Counted from the first letter of the stretch, positions 18,346 through 27,238 are shown. The stretch is DNA of 64,000 nucleotides from Yoonia sp. I 8.24 (GCF_022096995.1 NZ_JACXGQ010000003.1:434001-498000), one strand, 5' to 3'. The notes: generated from the sequence alone by a model not told the origin. A program made the numbers and translations.

Positions 18346-18831
18346 CTATTTACGGAACTGATCAAGGCTGACAACTTCGGCCTCTTTGCGTTCTTGCGGA
18401 TCAGGTGAAGGTTCGACCATTTCGTCCATCGGGGCTTCGTCGATTTCAAGAATATCGGCATCGCCGTCTTCGTCATCCTCTGGAGATTCAAAGCGCAGCC
18501 CGAATTCGACGGATGGGTCAACAAACGTACGGATCGCATCATATGGCACATAAAGCCGTTCAGGGTTATCGCCAAAGTTTAGCGTGATTCCAAAGCCTTC
18601 GTCGGTGACGTCAAGATCGTCAAACCAATGTTGGATCACCACTGTCATTTCGCCGGGATAGCGGTCTGACAGCCAATCAGCGATTTCGACGTCGGGGTGC
18701 ATCGTGTCAAAGGTGATAAAGAAATGATGTTCCCCCGGCAGACCATCCTTGGCCACATCGGTCAGCACATTTTGGATTAGGCTCCGCATTGCGCGGTGCA
18801 TAAGGTTTCCATAGTCGATGGTGCTGGTCAC
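18346..18831 (-). CDS. sspB: SspB family ClpXP adaptor
   Basis: 161-residue adaptor that delivers ssrA-tagged proteins to ClpXP. The alpha-type SspB fold begins STIDYGNLMHRAMRSLIQNV and includes HHFFITFDT and VVIQHWFDDL. The acidic, flexible tail ends VVSLDQFRK, in the place of the ClpX-binding module. I chose the GTG at 18831 because GGGGAA sits 6 nt before it; a longer reading would run into the neighbouring chrA gene. The tmRNA that makes the tag is encoded 2 kb away, but this is probably coincidence. Confidence 0.85.
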   Translation of the reverse strand: MTSTIDYGNLMHRAMRSLIQNVLTDVAKDGLPGEHHFFITFDTMHPDVEIADWLSDRYPGEMTVVIQHWFDDLDVTDEGFGITLNFGDNPERLYVPYDAIRTFVDPSVEFGLRFESPEDDEDGDADILEIDEAPMDEMVEPSPDPQERKEAEVVSLDQFRK

Positions 18832-18895
18832 GGTCACTTCCCCAATTGTGATTGCCCTAGCATACGAGCTTTTCACCAAGTGAAAAGAGCCGTTA

Positions 18896-20137
18896 TCAGT
18901 TTGCGAGCGTAACGAGCCCTGCAAAAGCGGTGATTGCTAAGACAAGAGGCAATGGCCAGTTCCGCCGAAGCAGAAGTAAGGCCGCAAGCAATGCAAGAAA
19001 AACCGCCATAGGTTGCAAGGTGCCAAATTCGGGCGAAACAACAGTGATCGCCCCCCAACGCAGGGTGCTTACTGTTTCAAAAAACACATGTATGGCAAAC
19101 CACAAGGAAAGATTGGCGATGACACCGACAACCGCTGCGGTGATGGCAGACAGCGCGCCGCGTAACCGTGGGCGGCTATCGAGCCAATCGATCATAGGCG
19201 CGCCTGCGAATATCCAAATAAAGCAGGGCACAAAGGTAACCCAAAGCGTCAGCATACCCGCCAAAAGCGCCAATCCGATACCGCCTTGCGCCATGCCCGC
19301 AATCATGCCCACAAACTGCGTCACAAGGATCAGCGGCCCCGGCGTTGTTTCTGCAAGTCCCAGCGCGTCCATCATCTGCGCCGTGCTAAGCCACTGATAC
19401 GACACGACGACCTCTTGCGTCATATAGGCTAAAACGGCGTAGGCTCCGCCAAATGTAACGACCGCCAATTTCGAAAAGAAGAACCCAATTTCAATCAAAA
19501 ATGACTGGTTGAACGCCGCCAAGATGACCAATGGCGCGGCCCAAAGGAGCGTGCCGATCGCGATTGTCTTGAGGGTCTGTTTTAGGCTGGGGAGCACGTT
19601 TTTCTGGGCGGTTTTTGCACCTGTAAGCGTGATCGCCCCGATTACTCCCGCGCAGAGAACGACAAGGGGGAACGGCAACGCGAACAAGAACAGCGCGATA
19701 AATGCGCCCAAGGCGATCAGCCCCTGCACAGGCCCAATGATCGCGCGCTTTGCCACTTTCAGCAGAGCCTGGATGACGATGACCACAACACAGGCTTTCA
19801 CGCCTAAAAACAGGGCCTGTACCCATGGCAGGTTGCCATAGGCGCCATAGGCCAACGCCAGCCCCATAATGACCAAAGCGCCGGGGATCACGAAAAGCCC
19901 GCCACCAATGAGCCCGCCTACGACGCCACCACGTTTCCAACCCGCGTATGTCGCGAGCTGCATCGCTTCGGGCCCCGGCAACAGCATGCAAAACGACAGG
20001 GCCTTCAGAAACTCCGCCTCGCTGAGCCAAGGGCGGTCTTCGACCAATTCTTTATGCATGAGCGCGATTTGTGCGGCCGGGCCGCCAAATGAAAGCAATC
20101 CAATGCGCCCGAACACGCGTATCAATTCATGTTTCAA
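18896..20137 (-). CDS. chrA: Chromate efflux transporter (CHR family, two-domain)
   Basis: 413-residue membrane protein with two homologous halves, each starting with a conserved segment: SFGGPAAQIALMHKELVEDR with LLPGPEAMQLATYAGW, and TFGGAYAVLAYMTQEVV with ETTPGPLILVTQFVG. This doubled form is the long-chain CHR type that exports chromate with the proton gradient. About 10-12 hydrophobic segments. It follows a DUF1194 gene by 2 bp. No ChrB regulator is adjacent. Confidence 0.92.
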   Translation of the reverse strand: MKHELIRVFGRIGLLSFGGPAAQIALMHKELVEDRPWLSEAEFLKALSFCMLLPGPEAMQLATYAGWKRGGVVGGLIGGGLFVIPGALVIMGLALAYGAYGNLPWVQALFLGVKACVVVIVIQALLKVAKRAIIGPVQGLIALGAFIALFLFALPFPLVVLCAGVIGAITLTGAKTAQKNVLPSLKQTLKTIAIGTLLWAAPLVILAAFNQSFLIEIGFFFSKLAVVTFGGAYAVLAYMTQEVVVSYQWLSTAQMMDALGLAETTPGPLILVTQFVGMIAGMAQGGIGLALLAGMLTLWVTFVPCFIWIFAGAPMIDWLDSRPRLRGALSAITAAVVGVIANLSLWFAIHVFFETVSTLRWGAITVVSPEFGTLQPMAVFLALLAALLLLRRNWPLPLVLAITAFAGLVTLAN

Positions 20138-20139
20138 TA

Positions 20140-20787
20140 TCAGCCTATTACCTTGCTTACTTCACGTAATATCTTCGCTCTGATTGCTTCTGGATATTGG
20201 CGGTGTGTCCGGGCTGTCATCACGAATCCTTCGGGCGTGATTACCCGGCTATTGTAAAACCTTGTTATCGTGAGACCCAGAAATTCGATGGCAATCGCGT
20301 TAATCGTGACATCTTGACGCGTTGCCGCCACGCGGGCAAAGTTGACGTTACTTCCGGCGTTGGGGGTGCCGTCACCTGAAATATCGATGACCTGCCGCGT
20401 GCAAGCTGGTGCGCTGGCGAAGAGATCCAATGCGCTATAAATCGCCTCGGCTGGGGCCGTGCCTGAGAGTGTATAGGCCCGCTCGATCGAACGCGCACGG
20501 TCGGCGAGAAGGCTTGCGTCAAATGTCGTGCGGATTTGCGTCCAGGGAATCGAAAGCTGTTGTTCGTCCGCGCCCGACCACTGCATAACTGCGATGGCCA
20601 CATCACCTGTGACCAATGCCTCCACAATTTCAGGGTCGCGCAATGCATCTGCCATGCCATCTATTTGCAGCCGGTATTCAGCGGAATCGATGGAATTGGA
20701 TACATCTATTGCCAGCACTAGCGCCACGTCACAGGCCGCGAGAGGTGACGCGCATAACAGTGCAAATAGTGAAGGGATCAGACGCAT
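20140..20787 (-). CDS. DUF1194 family secreted VWA-like protein
   Basis: 215 residues with a signal peptide (MRLIPSLFALLCASPLAAC). The mature protein starts with a von Willebrand A-like strand VALVLAIDVSNSID, whose DVSNS is a MIDAS-type metal motif; ISGDGTPNAGSN is the second metal loop. DUF1194 is common in Rhodobacterales and uncharacterised. A divalent-cation-dependent binding role in the periplasm is inferred. It sits 2 bp before chrA and may be cotranscribed by location only. Confidence 0.85.
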   Translation of the reverse strand: MRLIPSLFALLCASPLAACDVALVLAIDVSNSIDSAEYRLQIDGMADALRDPEIVEALVTGDVAIAVMQWSGADEQQLSIPWTQIRTTFDASLLADRARSIERAYTLSGTAPAEAIYSALDLFASAPACTRQVIDISGDGTPNAGSNVNFARVAATRQDVTINAIAIEFLGLTITRFYNSRVITPEGFVMTARTHRQYPEAIRAKILREVSKVIG

Positions 20788-20861
20788 AAGCCCATCATGG
20801 CAGGCGATTTTAAGAATGGGAAGGTGCAGGTTTCTGTTGCCAGGTACCTGCGGACCCCGCC

Positions 20862-21181
20862 AGAGGCTGCAAGCCTAAGGACTTAAGGTTTCGATATTTC
20901 GCACAGCTTACGCTGCGAGAGCCATCGGTGCTTTGTTGTCATTTGCAACTAGCTTTATCGTACCGATAACGGTGGTAACTCACCGAGATAAAGCAAACCC
21001 CTTTAGACGTTCGTCGATCCTATTTCGTCCCCATGTGCCCTAAGCCATACCCCAAATGAGAGTTGACCGAGGAGTGATTGGTGGAGACGCAGGGTACCGC
21101 CCCCTGGTCCGATCCGCTTATTACGAGCGCGTTTATATCCATAGTCCCGAAGGACATTCAACAGATAGGGACTTGCAGGCG
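20862..21181 (-). ncRNA. ssrA: Two-piece (circularly permuted) tmRNA, ssrA
   Basis: Read on the minus strand: the acceptor piece comes first (about 21181-21079), with a T-arm GGGGGCGGTACCC and an encoded end CGTCTCCACCA. A 46-nt spacer (21078-21033) follows, then the coding piece from 21032, beginning GGGGACGAAATAGG. GGGGACG pairs with CGTCTCC as the acceptor stem. An 8-bp helix GCTTTATC/GATAAAGC precedes the tag frame. After the tag, GGCTTGCAG can pair with CTGCAAGTC at the acceptor's 5' end, the helix that joins the two pieces. It rescues stalled ribosomes. The outer ends are approximate, by a few tens of bases. Confidence 0.93.
20908..20946 (-). other. tmRNA tag reading frame ANDNKAPMALAA
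   Basis: Resume codon GCA through TAA encodes ANDNKAPMALAA. With the alanine carried by the tmRNA, the added tag is AANDNKAPMALAA, ending in the LAA degradation signal read by ClpXP and SspB. Confidence 0.93.
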
Positions 21182-21322
21182 GCTTCGCAAGAGGCATTGC
21201 GTAAGAAAAGCGCATATGAATTAGGCAGTCACGGGGCAAGAAATGCCGTTAACAAGAAGTTGATGATCAGGCTCTGGCCAGTGCACACCTGAAGAACTAA
21301 GCGACGATCATGCGAGGTATAG

Positions 21323-22186
21323 GTGTTTTGGATGTTTGTTTTGGCCCGCAGTGGAATCGCTGCGATCTTTTGTTTTCATTGCTTTTCGGCGCCTTTGACG
21401 GCCCAAGGCAGTGCAGAGGGATGGGTTTCATCGGGAGCCATAACCTCTGACGAATTGACGACTGGCTACATATATGGTGACTTCACGCTCAGGGCCCTCG
21501 AGGGTCAGTGGGGCGCTGAGTTAGGGATGTTTGGTGTCGTTGGGCGGCTACATGAAACCTATGCCGCAGCGACATGGCAGCGCGATGGGCATAAGGTCGA
21601 ACTTGGCTTTCCGCGTCCGGCCTATGATCGATATGCTATTTCTGGCCTGACGCAGGTGATGCCACGGCAGGCATTGGAGTCGATTTCGACGACACGTAGT
21701 CGGGCGACATCTGGCGTCTTTACGGAATCAGAATTTTTGCCCTATGGCATTGCCTACAGCATTGGCGACACCGCGTTTTCGCTGCACGGTGTGCCTGACA
21801 CAGATATTGTTATCGCGGGGGCAGGGGCGCGCAAAACCGCTGCCGGCTGGCAATTGGACTTCGGGATAGAGGCCGTTTCGGAAGCTGACGCAATAGACTG
21901 GAACGCCAAAGCGCAGCTGATCCGCACGATGGGGGCTTTGGATTTGGGGCTGGGGCTTTATGCGGGGGATGCGAATGGCGCGTCCCATGTCGCAGAGCTA
22001 TTTGCCCAAACCCCAGTGGATAGCCACTTGTCGCTGATCGGGCTTTTACGCCAGACACAAGGGGATGATCCGCTGGTGGGGGCGAAGCTGACCTATGCGT
22101 TTGAAACGGGTCTTTTGACGGATGTTGCGGTCACCAGTGGCACGGATGACATCAGCATCGCAACCTCGGTAGGTTACCAGTTCTAA
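21323..22186 (+). CDS. Secreted porin-like outer-membrane protein, unknown function
   Basis: 287 residues. A hydrophobic N-terminus with a likely cleavage after APLTAQG is followed by alternating polar and apolar strands (GDFTLRALEGQWGAELG, AKLTYAFETGLLTDVAVT). It ends SVGYQF; a C-terminal Phe after an amphipathic strand is the usual signal for outer-membrane barrel assembly. It resembles small Gram-negative porins of Rhodobacteraceae, but I cannot name a substrate. The start is uncertain, since another Met sits four codons in. It is divergent from ssrA and convergent with hemN. Confidence 0.6.
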   Translation: MFWMFVLARSGIAAIFCFHCFSAPLTAQGSAEGWVSSGAITSDELTTGYIYGDFTLRALEGQWGAELGMFGVVGRLHETYAAATWQRDGHKVELGFPRPAYDRYAISGLTQVMPRQALESISTTRSRATSGVFTESEFLPYGIAYSIGDTAFSLHGVPDTDIVIAGAGARKTAAGWQLDFGIEAVSEADAIDWNAKAQLIRTMGALDLGLGLYAGDANGASHVAELFAQTPVDSHLSLIGLLRQTQGDDPLVGAKLTYAFETGLLTDVAVTSGTDDISIATSVGYQF

Positions 22187-22190
22187 CGTA

Positions 22191-23540
22191 TTATGATGCT
22201 TGAGAATATTGCGCTGTGATATCGCTGAACCCGTCATAGCGCTGTGCGATAATCCGGGTGAGCGGGCGCCCTTCTGCTGTGATCCGCAGGTGGTTGCCAT
22301 CTTGGACAACATGACCTGCAAATTCTTCTAATATGGCGGCGTGGATCGGGGCCAATGCCGCGCCACCAGGGCGTGTGCTGAGGCTTGGGATATCAATTGC
22401 GAAATTGCACATGAGCATATTGATCGCGGCTGCGCGGGTTTGATCCTCTGGGGTCATTGCATAGCCACGGTGCCCGGCAAGCGCACCGGATTCGATCCGC
22501 TGCGTATAGGCGGCGGTTGCGGCGGCATTTTGGACATAGCCCTGCGCAAATTGCGAAATAGATGACGCGCCAATACCAATCAGCGTGGGGCAGGCATCAT
22601 CCGTATAGCCTTGAAAATTGCGGCGCAAATGACCGGTATGATGGGCGCGGGTCAGGCTGTCGTCGGCTTTACCAAAATGATCGATCCCGATGGCCGTATA
22701 GCCCATGCTGGTAAAGGCCCGCGCGGCCTGTTGGGCAAGGTGATAGCGGGTTTCTTCGGCGGGCAGGGCGGATTCTGGGATCAGTTTTTGCCGTTTGGCA
22801 AAGTTTGGCACATGCGCATAGCCGAATAGCGCGATCCGGTCGGGATCAAGCGCGCGGACCTTTTCGATTGTATCGGCCAGCTTATCAGTGGTTTGAAACG
22901 GCAACCCGTAAACAAGATCCGCATTGAGCGACCCAATCCCTGCGGCCCGCAGCGCATCGACGCAAACACGGGTGGTTTCAAAGCTTTGTTCGCGCCCAAT
23001 CGCGGCCTGTACGTCCGTTGAAAAGTCTTGAATGCCAATGCTGGCGCGCGTCATGCCCATATCGGCAAGGGCCGCGATTTTGGCATCATCAACCAAGGTC
23101 GGGTCGATCTCGACCGAAAACCGCAGATTATCGGTCGGTGGGAACACGTCAAAAATGGCCGTTGCAAGCGCGCGGATCATGTCGGGGGGAAGAATTGTTG
23201 GCGTGCCGCCACCCCAATGTAATTCGCCCATGCGCACGCCGTCAGGCAGGCTATCGCGCAGCAACGCAAGCTCTGCTTTCAGGTAAGTTAGATAGGTTTC
23301 AACCGGCGCGATGGTGCTGGTCCCTTGGGTGCGGCAGGCGCAGAACCAGCACAGACGCTCGCAAAAGGGGATATGCACATAGACCGAAACCGGGATGTGC
23401 GGGTCAAGCTTGCCCAAGCAGTCGTGTTGAAAGTCAGCGTCGACCTGCGCGTGAAACGCGGTGGCGGGTGGGTAGCTGGTGTAGCGGGGCACGCGGGCGT
23501 CAAAAAGCCCACGTTCGCGTAGGCGTGCAATATCTTCCAT
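22191..23540 (-). CDS. hemN: Oxygen-independent coproporphyrinogen III dehydrogenase
   Basis: 449-residue radical-SAM enzyme that decarboxylates coproporphyrinogen III to protoporphyrinogen IX when oxygen is low. The cluster ligands are in CERLCWFCACR (CX3CX2CXC), followed by the SAM-binding HWGGGTPT. ATG 23540 gives MEDIARLRERGLFDARVPRY, which aligns with known HemN/HemZ starts; an upstream in-frame start at 23570 has no better ribosome-binding site. It is preceded by the SCO-PCu(A)C genes on the same strand, fitting microaerobic oxidase and haem supply. A possible FNR site lies just upstream. Confidence 0.93.
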   Translation of the reverse strand: MEDIARLRERGLFDARVPRYTSYPPATAFHAQVDADFQHDCLGKLDPHIPVSVYVHIPFCERLCWFCACRTQGTSTIAPVETYLTYLKAELALLRDSLPDGVRMGELHWGGGTPTILPPDMIRALATAIFDVFPPTDNLRFSVEIDPTLVDDAKIAALADMGMTRASIGIQDFSTDVQAAIGREQSFETTRVCVDALRAAGIGSLNADLVYGLPFQTTDKLADTIEKVRALDPDRIALFGYAHVPNFAKRQKLIPESALPAEETRYHLAQQAARAFTSMGYTAIGIDHFGKADDSLTRAHHTGHLRRNFQGYTDDACPTLIGIGASSISQFAQGYVQNAAATAAYTQRIESGALAGHRGYAMTPEDQTRAAAINMLMCNFAIDIPSLSTRPGGAALAPIHAAILEEFAGHVVQDGNHLRITAEGRPLTRIIAQRYDGFSDITAQYSQAS

Positions 23541-23574
23541 ACCCCGGTCATGGCAGACCCCTGCGCCCATTTCA

Positions 23575-23588
23575 TTGCGCTAGATCAA
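23575..23588 (-). promoter_or_regulatory. Possible FNR-type box upstream of hemN
   Basis: On the minus strand TTGAT-CTAG-CGCAA resembles the FNR/FnrL consensus TTGAT-N4-(A/G)TCAA: one perfect half-site and a second matching at the last three bases. hemN/hemZ genes of Rhodobacter are FnrL-controlled. A class II position would put the transcript start almost on the hemN ATG, so treat as tentative. Confidence 0.35.
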
Positions 23589-23606
23589 ATGGCGCAGGGG
23601 ATTTTA

Positions 23607-24215
23607 CTAGCTCAGCTGATCAATAAAGCAAGCGGTGGTTTCTGCGATCTGTTCGGCCGTGTGGTCGCGCTTAAAGAAGGTCGCAAATCCGGTTTCAGGG
23701 AACATCAGGTAGGTCTGGGTTGAATGATCGACCAGATAGTATTCGGGGTCGCCTTCTTGCTTGCGGTAATAGGTCCGGTAAGCTTTTGAAGCCGCATCGA
23801 CCTGTTCTGCTGTGCCTGTCAGCCCGATCATTTCATCGTGGAAATTATCTGCAAAATCGCCAACGATTTGCGGCGTGTCGCGGGCAGGGTCGATGGTGAC
23901 AAAGACAGTGCCGATGTCGTGCCCTTGGTCTTCGAGGATATAGGCGGCCGCAGCGTTGCGCGCACTGTCGAGCGGGCAAACGTCAGGGCAAAAGGTATAC
24001 CCAAAGTAAACCAAAGTGGGCTTGGTAATGACATCAATGTCGGTCACCATTTCGCCGGTTTCCGAGACCAGTTCAAACGGCCCACCAATTGCGGCACTTG
24101 CCACGGAGGTATCCCCGCAAGGCACCCCGTTCGCGTTCTGGGATACAGTCCAAGTGTAAAACCCAAGCCCCGCCGCAACGGCCAGCGTGGTCGATCCAAT
24201 AATGGCAGCTTTCAT
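23607..24215 (-). CDS. SCO family protein (Sco1/SenC)
   Basis: 202-residue membrane-anchored periplasmic thioredoxin-fold protein that delivers copper to the CuA or CuB site of cytochrome oxidase. One N-terminal hydrophobic segment (residues 4-23) anchors it. The copper ligands are CPDVC (FGYTFCPDVCPLD) and the distal His in YYLVDHSTQTYL. Normal length. It follows the PCu(A)C chaperone gene by 54 bp, a pairing known from cbb3/aa3 oxidase assembly. Confidence 0.92.
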   Translation of the reverse strand: MKAAIIGSTTLAVAAGLGFYTWTVSQNANGVPCGDTSVASAAIGGPFELVSETGEMVTDIDVITKPTLVYFGYTFCPDVCPLDSARNAAAAYILEDQGHDIGTVFVTIDPARDTPQIVGDFADNFHDEMIGLTGTAEQVDAASKAYRTYYRKQEGDPEYYLVDHSTQTYLMFPETGFATFFKRDHTAEQIAETTACFIDQLS

Positions 24216-24269
24216 TGCTCTCTCCTTGTGGGGGTGTTGCGCCTTGCCAGAGGCAAGGCGCGCAGGGAT

Positions 24270-24737
24270 TTAGTGGTTCATTTCGCCATGGTTCATGTTG
24301 CCATGTTCACCGCGGGCGACAACTTTGAACATGACCTCAACCTCGCCGGCGTGTTCAAATACCAATGTCGCGGGGATTATTTCATCCAATACGAACGGTG
24401 TGCCCTGTAGGCCCATGAACATGACGTGAAAACCGCCGGGTTCAAGCGTGGCCATGCCGCCTGCGGGTACCGGGATGCCTTCGATATGGATCATTTTTGC
24501 GACCCCATCTTCGAACTCGGTGGTGTGAATTTCGACGCGTGGATAATCGGCGCGCACATCGATCAGCTTATCATCGGTGTCGCCGTGGTTCATGATCTGC
24601 ATAAAGCCGCCACCCGCCATGGCTGTCGGGGCGGTTTCAAACACCGTGGTATCCATCACGTGAATTTCAGATTCGGCCAGCGCAACAGAGGCAGTCAGCG
24701 ACAAAACGGCAGCGGTAAACAGTGTATTCAATTTCAT
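24270..24737 (-). CDS. Periplasmic copper chaperone PCu(A)C (DUF461)
   Basis: 155 residues with a signal peptide (cleaved after VALA). The copper site uses Met and His in the family pattern: FMQIMNHGD, KMIHIEG and PGGFHVMFMGL. The C-terminus is an extra His/Met-rich tail, GEHGNMNHGEMNH, likely a second copper-binding segment as in some PCu(A)C proteins. It passes copper to SCO or directly to the oxidase. It is flanked by SCO and DUF2946 genes. Confidence 0.93.
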   Translation of the reverse strand: MKLNTLFTAAVLSLTASVALAESEIHVMDTTVFETAPTAMAGGGFMQIMNHGDTDDKLIDVRADYPRVEIHTTEFEDGVAKMIHIEGIPVPAGGMATLEPGGFHVMFMGLQGTPFVLDEIIPATLVFEHAGEVEVMFKVVARGEHGNMNHGEMNH

Positions 24738-24809
24738 TTTTCAGTCTTTCATCAGCGCCTTAGGGGGTCACCTTTAGGCAAATATTGGGAAATTGGGGAA
24801 TGGGGTAAG

Positions 24810-25151
24810 CTACGCCAGCGGCGGTGCGCGTGCACCATGTGCCCAATAAACTGTTGAAAGACGGTTAAGTGTTCGTGGCGTGACAACATGAAGCGGCAGT
24901 GCCTGCCCAGCGGCAATCACCATTTGCGTAGGCGCGTCCAAGGCGCAGGTCTGTGAAATAACACAGGCCTGACAATGGGTGCCGCCATCGCGCGGATCAC
25001 CGGAATCACCGCAAATATCGGCCCAAGACCCACCGGCAAGCACATAGGCTGTGGCCTGCCCATCATCGCTGGGTGCAACCGATTGGTGCCCAAAGCCAAC
25101 CAAGGCCAGAGCAAGCGCAAGAGTTACACTGATAAGCGCACGCAGGATCAT
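24810..25151 (-). CDS. DUF2946-like membrane protein of the copper-delivery operon
   Basis: 113 residues from ATG 25151 (MILRALISVTLALALALVGF); an in-frame TTG at 25187 would add 12 residues. One N-terminal hydrophobic segment. Four Cys in ADICGD, GTHCQACVISQTC, with HCxxC spacing suggesting metal binding. It ends YWAHGARAPPLA, the ARAPP tail typical of DUF2946. These small proteins often precede PCu(A)C and SCO genes; their role is unproven. Start of the DUF2946-PCu(A)C-SCO operon. Confidence 0.7.
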   Translation of the reverse strand: MILRALISVTLALALALVGFGHQSVAPSDDGQATAYVLAGGSWADICGDSGDPRDGGTHCQACVISQTCALDAPTQMVIAAGQALPLHVVTPRTLNRLSTVYWAHGARAPPLA

Positions 25152-25204
25152 GCGGCGGGTTCTACGCGTAATTTCGCGGGATGACAAAGGTTAAACCGTC
25201 GCAG

Positions 25205-25224
25205 GGGTGGATCAAGATCCACCC
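25205..25224. repeat. Perfect palindromic hairpin GGGTGGATC-AA-GATCCACCC
   Basis: Nine-base perfect inverted repeat in the gap between the divergent DUF2946 and dinB genes, followed by TACG and no T run. It cannot be a terminator for either divergent gene. The shape resembles short dispersed palindromes (REP-like) found in many proteobacterial genomes. Only one copy is seen in this window. Confidence 0.45.
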
Positions 25225-25358
25225 TACGTTTCAAACGAGAACGGCAACAGTAAAAACGCGGTGGCACGGCAGTATACAGACTTGGTATGAACTGACTAGA
25301 ATAGTGCGAAACACAACTGCACAGTCGCGTAAGTATTTCAAACAAAGGGGCTGGACCC

Positions 25359-25862
25359 ATGATTACAGTAGATTACTGTCGGACAATGGCTGCGTATAAC
25401 CGCTGGCAAAATGATGGGCAGCGTCGAATCGTAAGTGGCATGACACCTGAGGCGTTGACGCTTGATCGGGGCGCGTTTTTTGGCTCTATCATGGGCACGC
25501 TGAACCATTTACTTTGGGGGGATACGCTCTGGATCAGCCGTTTTGATGGCGGGCAGGGTACAGAGCTCACGATTCCGCATAGCACAGCGCTTACTGTGGA
25601 TGCAAATATCTGGGATACAAAGCGGGCGCAGATGGATGATCGTATAGCTGCTTGGGCGGATGCGCTCCAACCTGCTGATCTTGAAGGTGATCTACATTGG
25701 TATTCGGGATCGATGCAGCGCGATTTTGCAAAGCCTGTGGCGATCTGTGTGATGCAATTATTTAACCATCAAACGCATCACCGTGGACAAGTACATGCGA
25801 TGCTGACAGCTGCAGGTGAAAAACCCGGCGATACAGACCTTCCCTTTTTGCCCCAAAACTGA
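25359..25862 (+). CDS. DinB family protein
   Basis: 167-residue four-helix-bundle protein of the DinB/YfiT superfamily. The metal-binding His triad is visible: H50 in TLNHLLWGD, and two His in the C-terminal FNHQTHHRGQVHAML. Members include metal-dependent thiol transferases and many of unknown role; the name does not mean the Y-family polymerase. ATG 25359 follows AAAGGGG. The gap to the next gene is 33 bp, so the two may share a transcript. Confidence 0.88.
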   Translation: MITVDYCRTMAAYNRWQNDGQRRIVSGMTPEALTLDRGAFFGSIMGTLNHLLWGDTLWISRFDGGQGTELTIPHSTALTVDANIWDTKRAQMDDRIAAWADALQPADLEGDLHWYSGSMQRDFAKPVAICVMQLFNHQTHHRGQVHAMLTAAGEKPGDTDLPFLPQN

Positions 25863-25895
25863 TCCAGTCCGAGAAACGCTAATCGGGAGGCATAT

Positions 25896-26879
25896 ATGTT
25901 CAACGCTTTGATGGTCGAAAAAGATGCGGATGGGAAAACCTCTGCAAATATCCAACAGATTGATATCGCCCAATTGCCTGCGGGTGAGGTTGTCGTGGAT
26001 ATCGAATATTCGACCGTAAACTATAAAGATGGGTTGTGTATCGGCCCTGGTGGCGGTCTGGTGCGCAACTACCCGCATATCCCCGGCATCGACTTCGCAG
26101 GTACCGTCGCAAGTTCAGACGATCCGCGGTATTCTCCCGGTGACAAGGTTGTATTGACCGGTTGGCGTGTCGGTGAAGCGCATTGGGGTGGGTATTCCCA
26201 AAAAGCGCGGGTCAAAGCGGATTGGCTGGTGCCATTGCCCACGGGCATCGATACGCGCCACGCAATGGCCGTGGGAACTGCTGGGTTCACCGCGATGCTG
26301 GCGGTTATGGCGCTTGAAGATCATGGGATCAAGGATGGGCCCGTTTTGGTCACTGGGGCTGCAGGCGGTGTCGGGTCTGTTGCGACCGCTATTCTTGCGC
26401 AGTTGGGGTACGAGGTCGCGGCGGTGACAGGGCGCCCCGAAACGGCGGATTATTTAAAATCCTTGGGTGCAACTCAGATCGTAGCGCGTGAAGACATCAA
26501 CGAGACGACAAAGCGACCGCTGGAGGCTGAAGCATGGGGCGGGTGTATTGATGCGGTCGGCAGCGCGATGCTTGCGCGTGTTTTGGGGCAGATGAAATAT
26601 GGTGCCTCGGTTGCGGCCGTGGGGCTTGCAGGTGGCGCAGATTTGCCAGCCACGGTCATCCCGTTTTTGCTGCGCGGCGTGAACCTTTTGGGGATCGACA
26701 GTGTAATGCAGCCCTATGAAAACCGTTTGCGCGCGTGGGAACGTATTGCAAAGGATCTTCCGATGGAAAAACTAGAGGCGATGATCGTCCCGGCTGTGCT
26801 GTCAGATTTGCCAGCTCTGGGGCGCGATATCTTAAAAGGTCAAATCAAAGGGCGGGTTGTTGTGGATGTGAACGGCTAA
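25896..26879 (+). CDS. acuI: Acrylyl-CoA reductase-like MDR oxidoreductase (AcuI/YhdH family)
   Basis: 327-residue NADPH-dependent medium-chain reductase without structural zinc. The substrate-binding start VNYKDGLCIGPGGGLVRNYP and the nucleotide fold TGAAGGVGSVATAILAQLG are clear, as are DAVGSAML and the C-terminal KGRVVVDVNG. AcuI reduces acrylyl-CoA to propionyl-CoA in DMSP and propionate metabolism of marine alphaproteobacteria. Family assignment is firm; the DMSP role is inferred because no dmdA or ddd gene is adjacent. ATG 25896 is preceded by CGGGAGG. Confidence 0.82.
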   Translation: MFNALMVEKDADGKTSANIQQIDIAQLPAGEVVVDIEYSTVNYKDGLCIGPGGGLVRNYPHIPGIDFAGTVASSDDPRYSPGDKVVLTGWRVGEAHWGGYSQKARVKADWLVPLPTGIDTRHAMAVGTAGFTAMLAVMALEDHGIKDGPVLVTGAAGGVGSVATAILAQLGYEVAAVTGRPETADYLKSLGATQIVAREDINETTKRPLEAEAWGGCIDAVGSAMLARVLGQMKYGASVAAVGLAGGADLPATVIPFLLRGVNLLGIDSVMQPYENRLRAWERIAKDLPMEKLEAMIVPAVLSDLPALGRDILKGQIKGRVVVDVNG

Positions 26880-27238
26880 CCCGTCTGCGGTGATGCGCGA
26901 AAATATTCCGATTGGGCCTGTGTTGGTTTTGGTCCAGTTGGTTTATGCGCTGCTGCGGGGGCAAACGCGCAACACCCGTGTATGCGGCCCCATCGCGTAT
27001 TGATATGTGATATTTGGGCTGTAAGGCTTTGATTTGTATTGGTAAAGGCGGTGATTTTTCGCGCTCCATATCCGTCTCTCAATTTGAAATCCTTAGAAAT
27101 CACGTCAGTTCTCGGTTTTGACCGACCTAGTTTTTGCTGTGCCCTTGCATGGTGCGATGTGATCACGGAAAATGCTGGTGAAACTATCCTTGTCGTATGT
27201 GATTGCGGCGGGATGTGAAAAGACAAGGAAGAATTCTG
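26880..27238. other. 359-bp intergenic region, no gene recognised
   Basis: Between acuI and trgA. Frames on both strands are open over parts of it but show no family likeness and no ribosome-binding site. It should hold the promoter of the trgA operon. I saw no clear operator or terminator. Confidence 0.6.

Noticed and set aside
21003..21292. Overlapping frames on both strands upstream of the porin-like gene
   Set aside because: They lie across the acceptor and coding pieces of the permuted tmRNA, whose stems and tag frame explain the sequence.
25205..25224. Palindrome as a terminator
   Set aside because: It lies between divergent gene starts and has no T run, so a terminator role does not fit; kept as a repeat.
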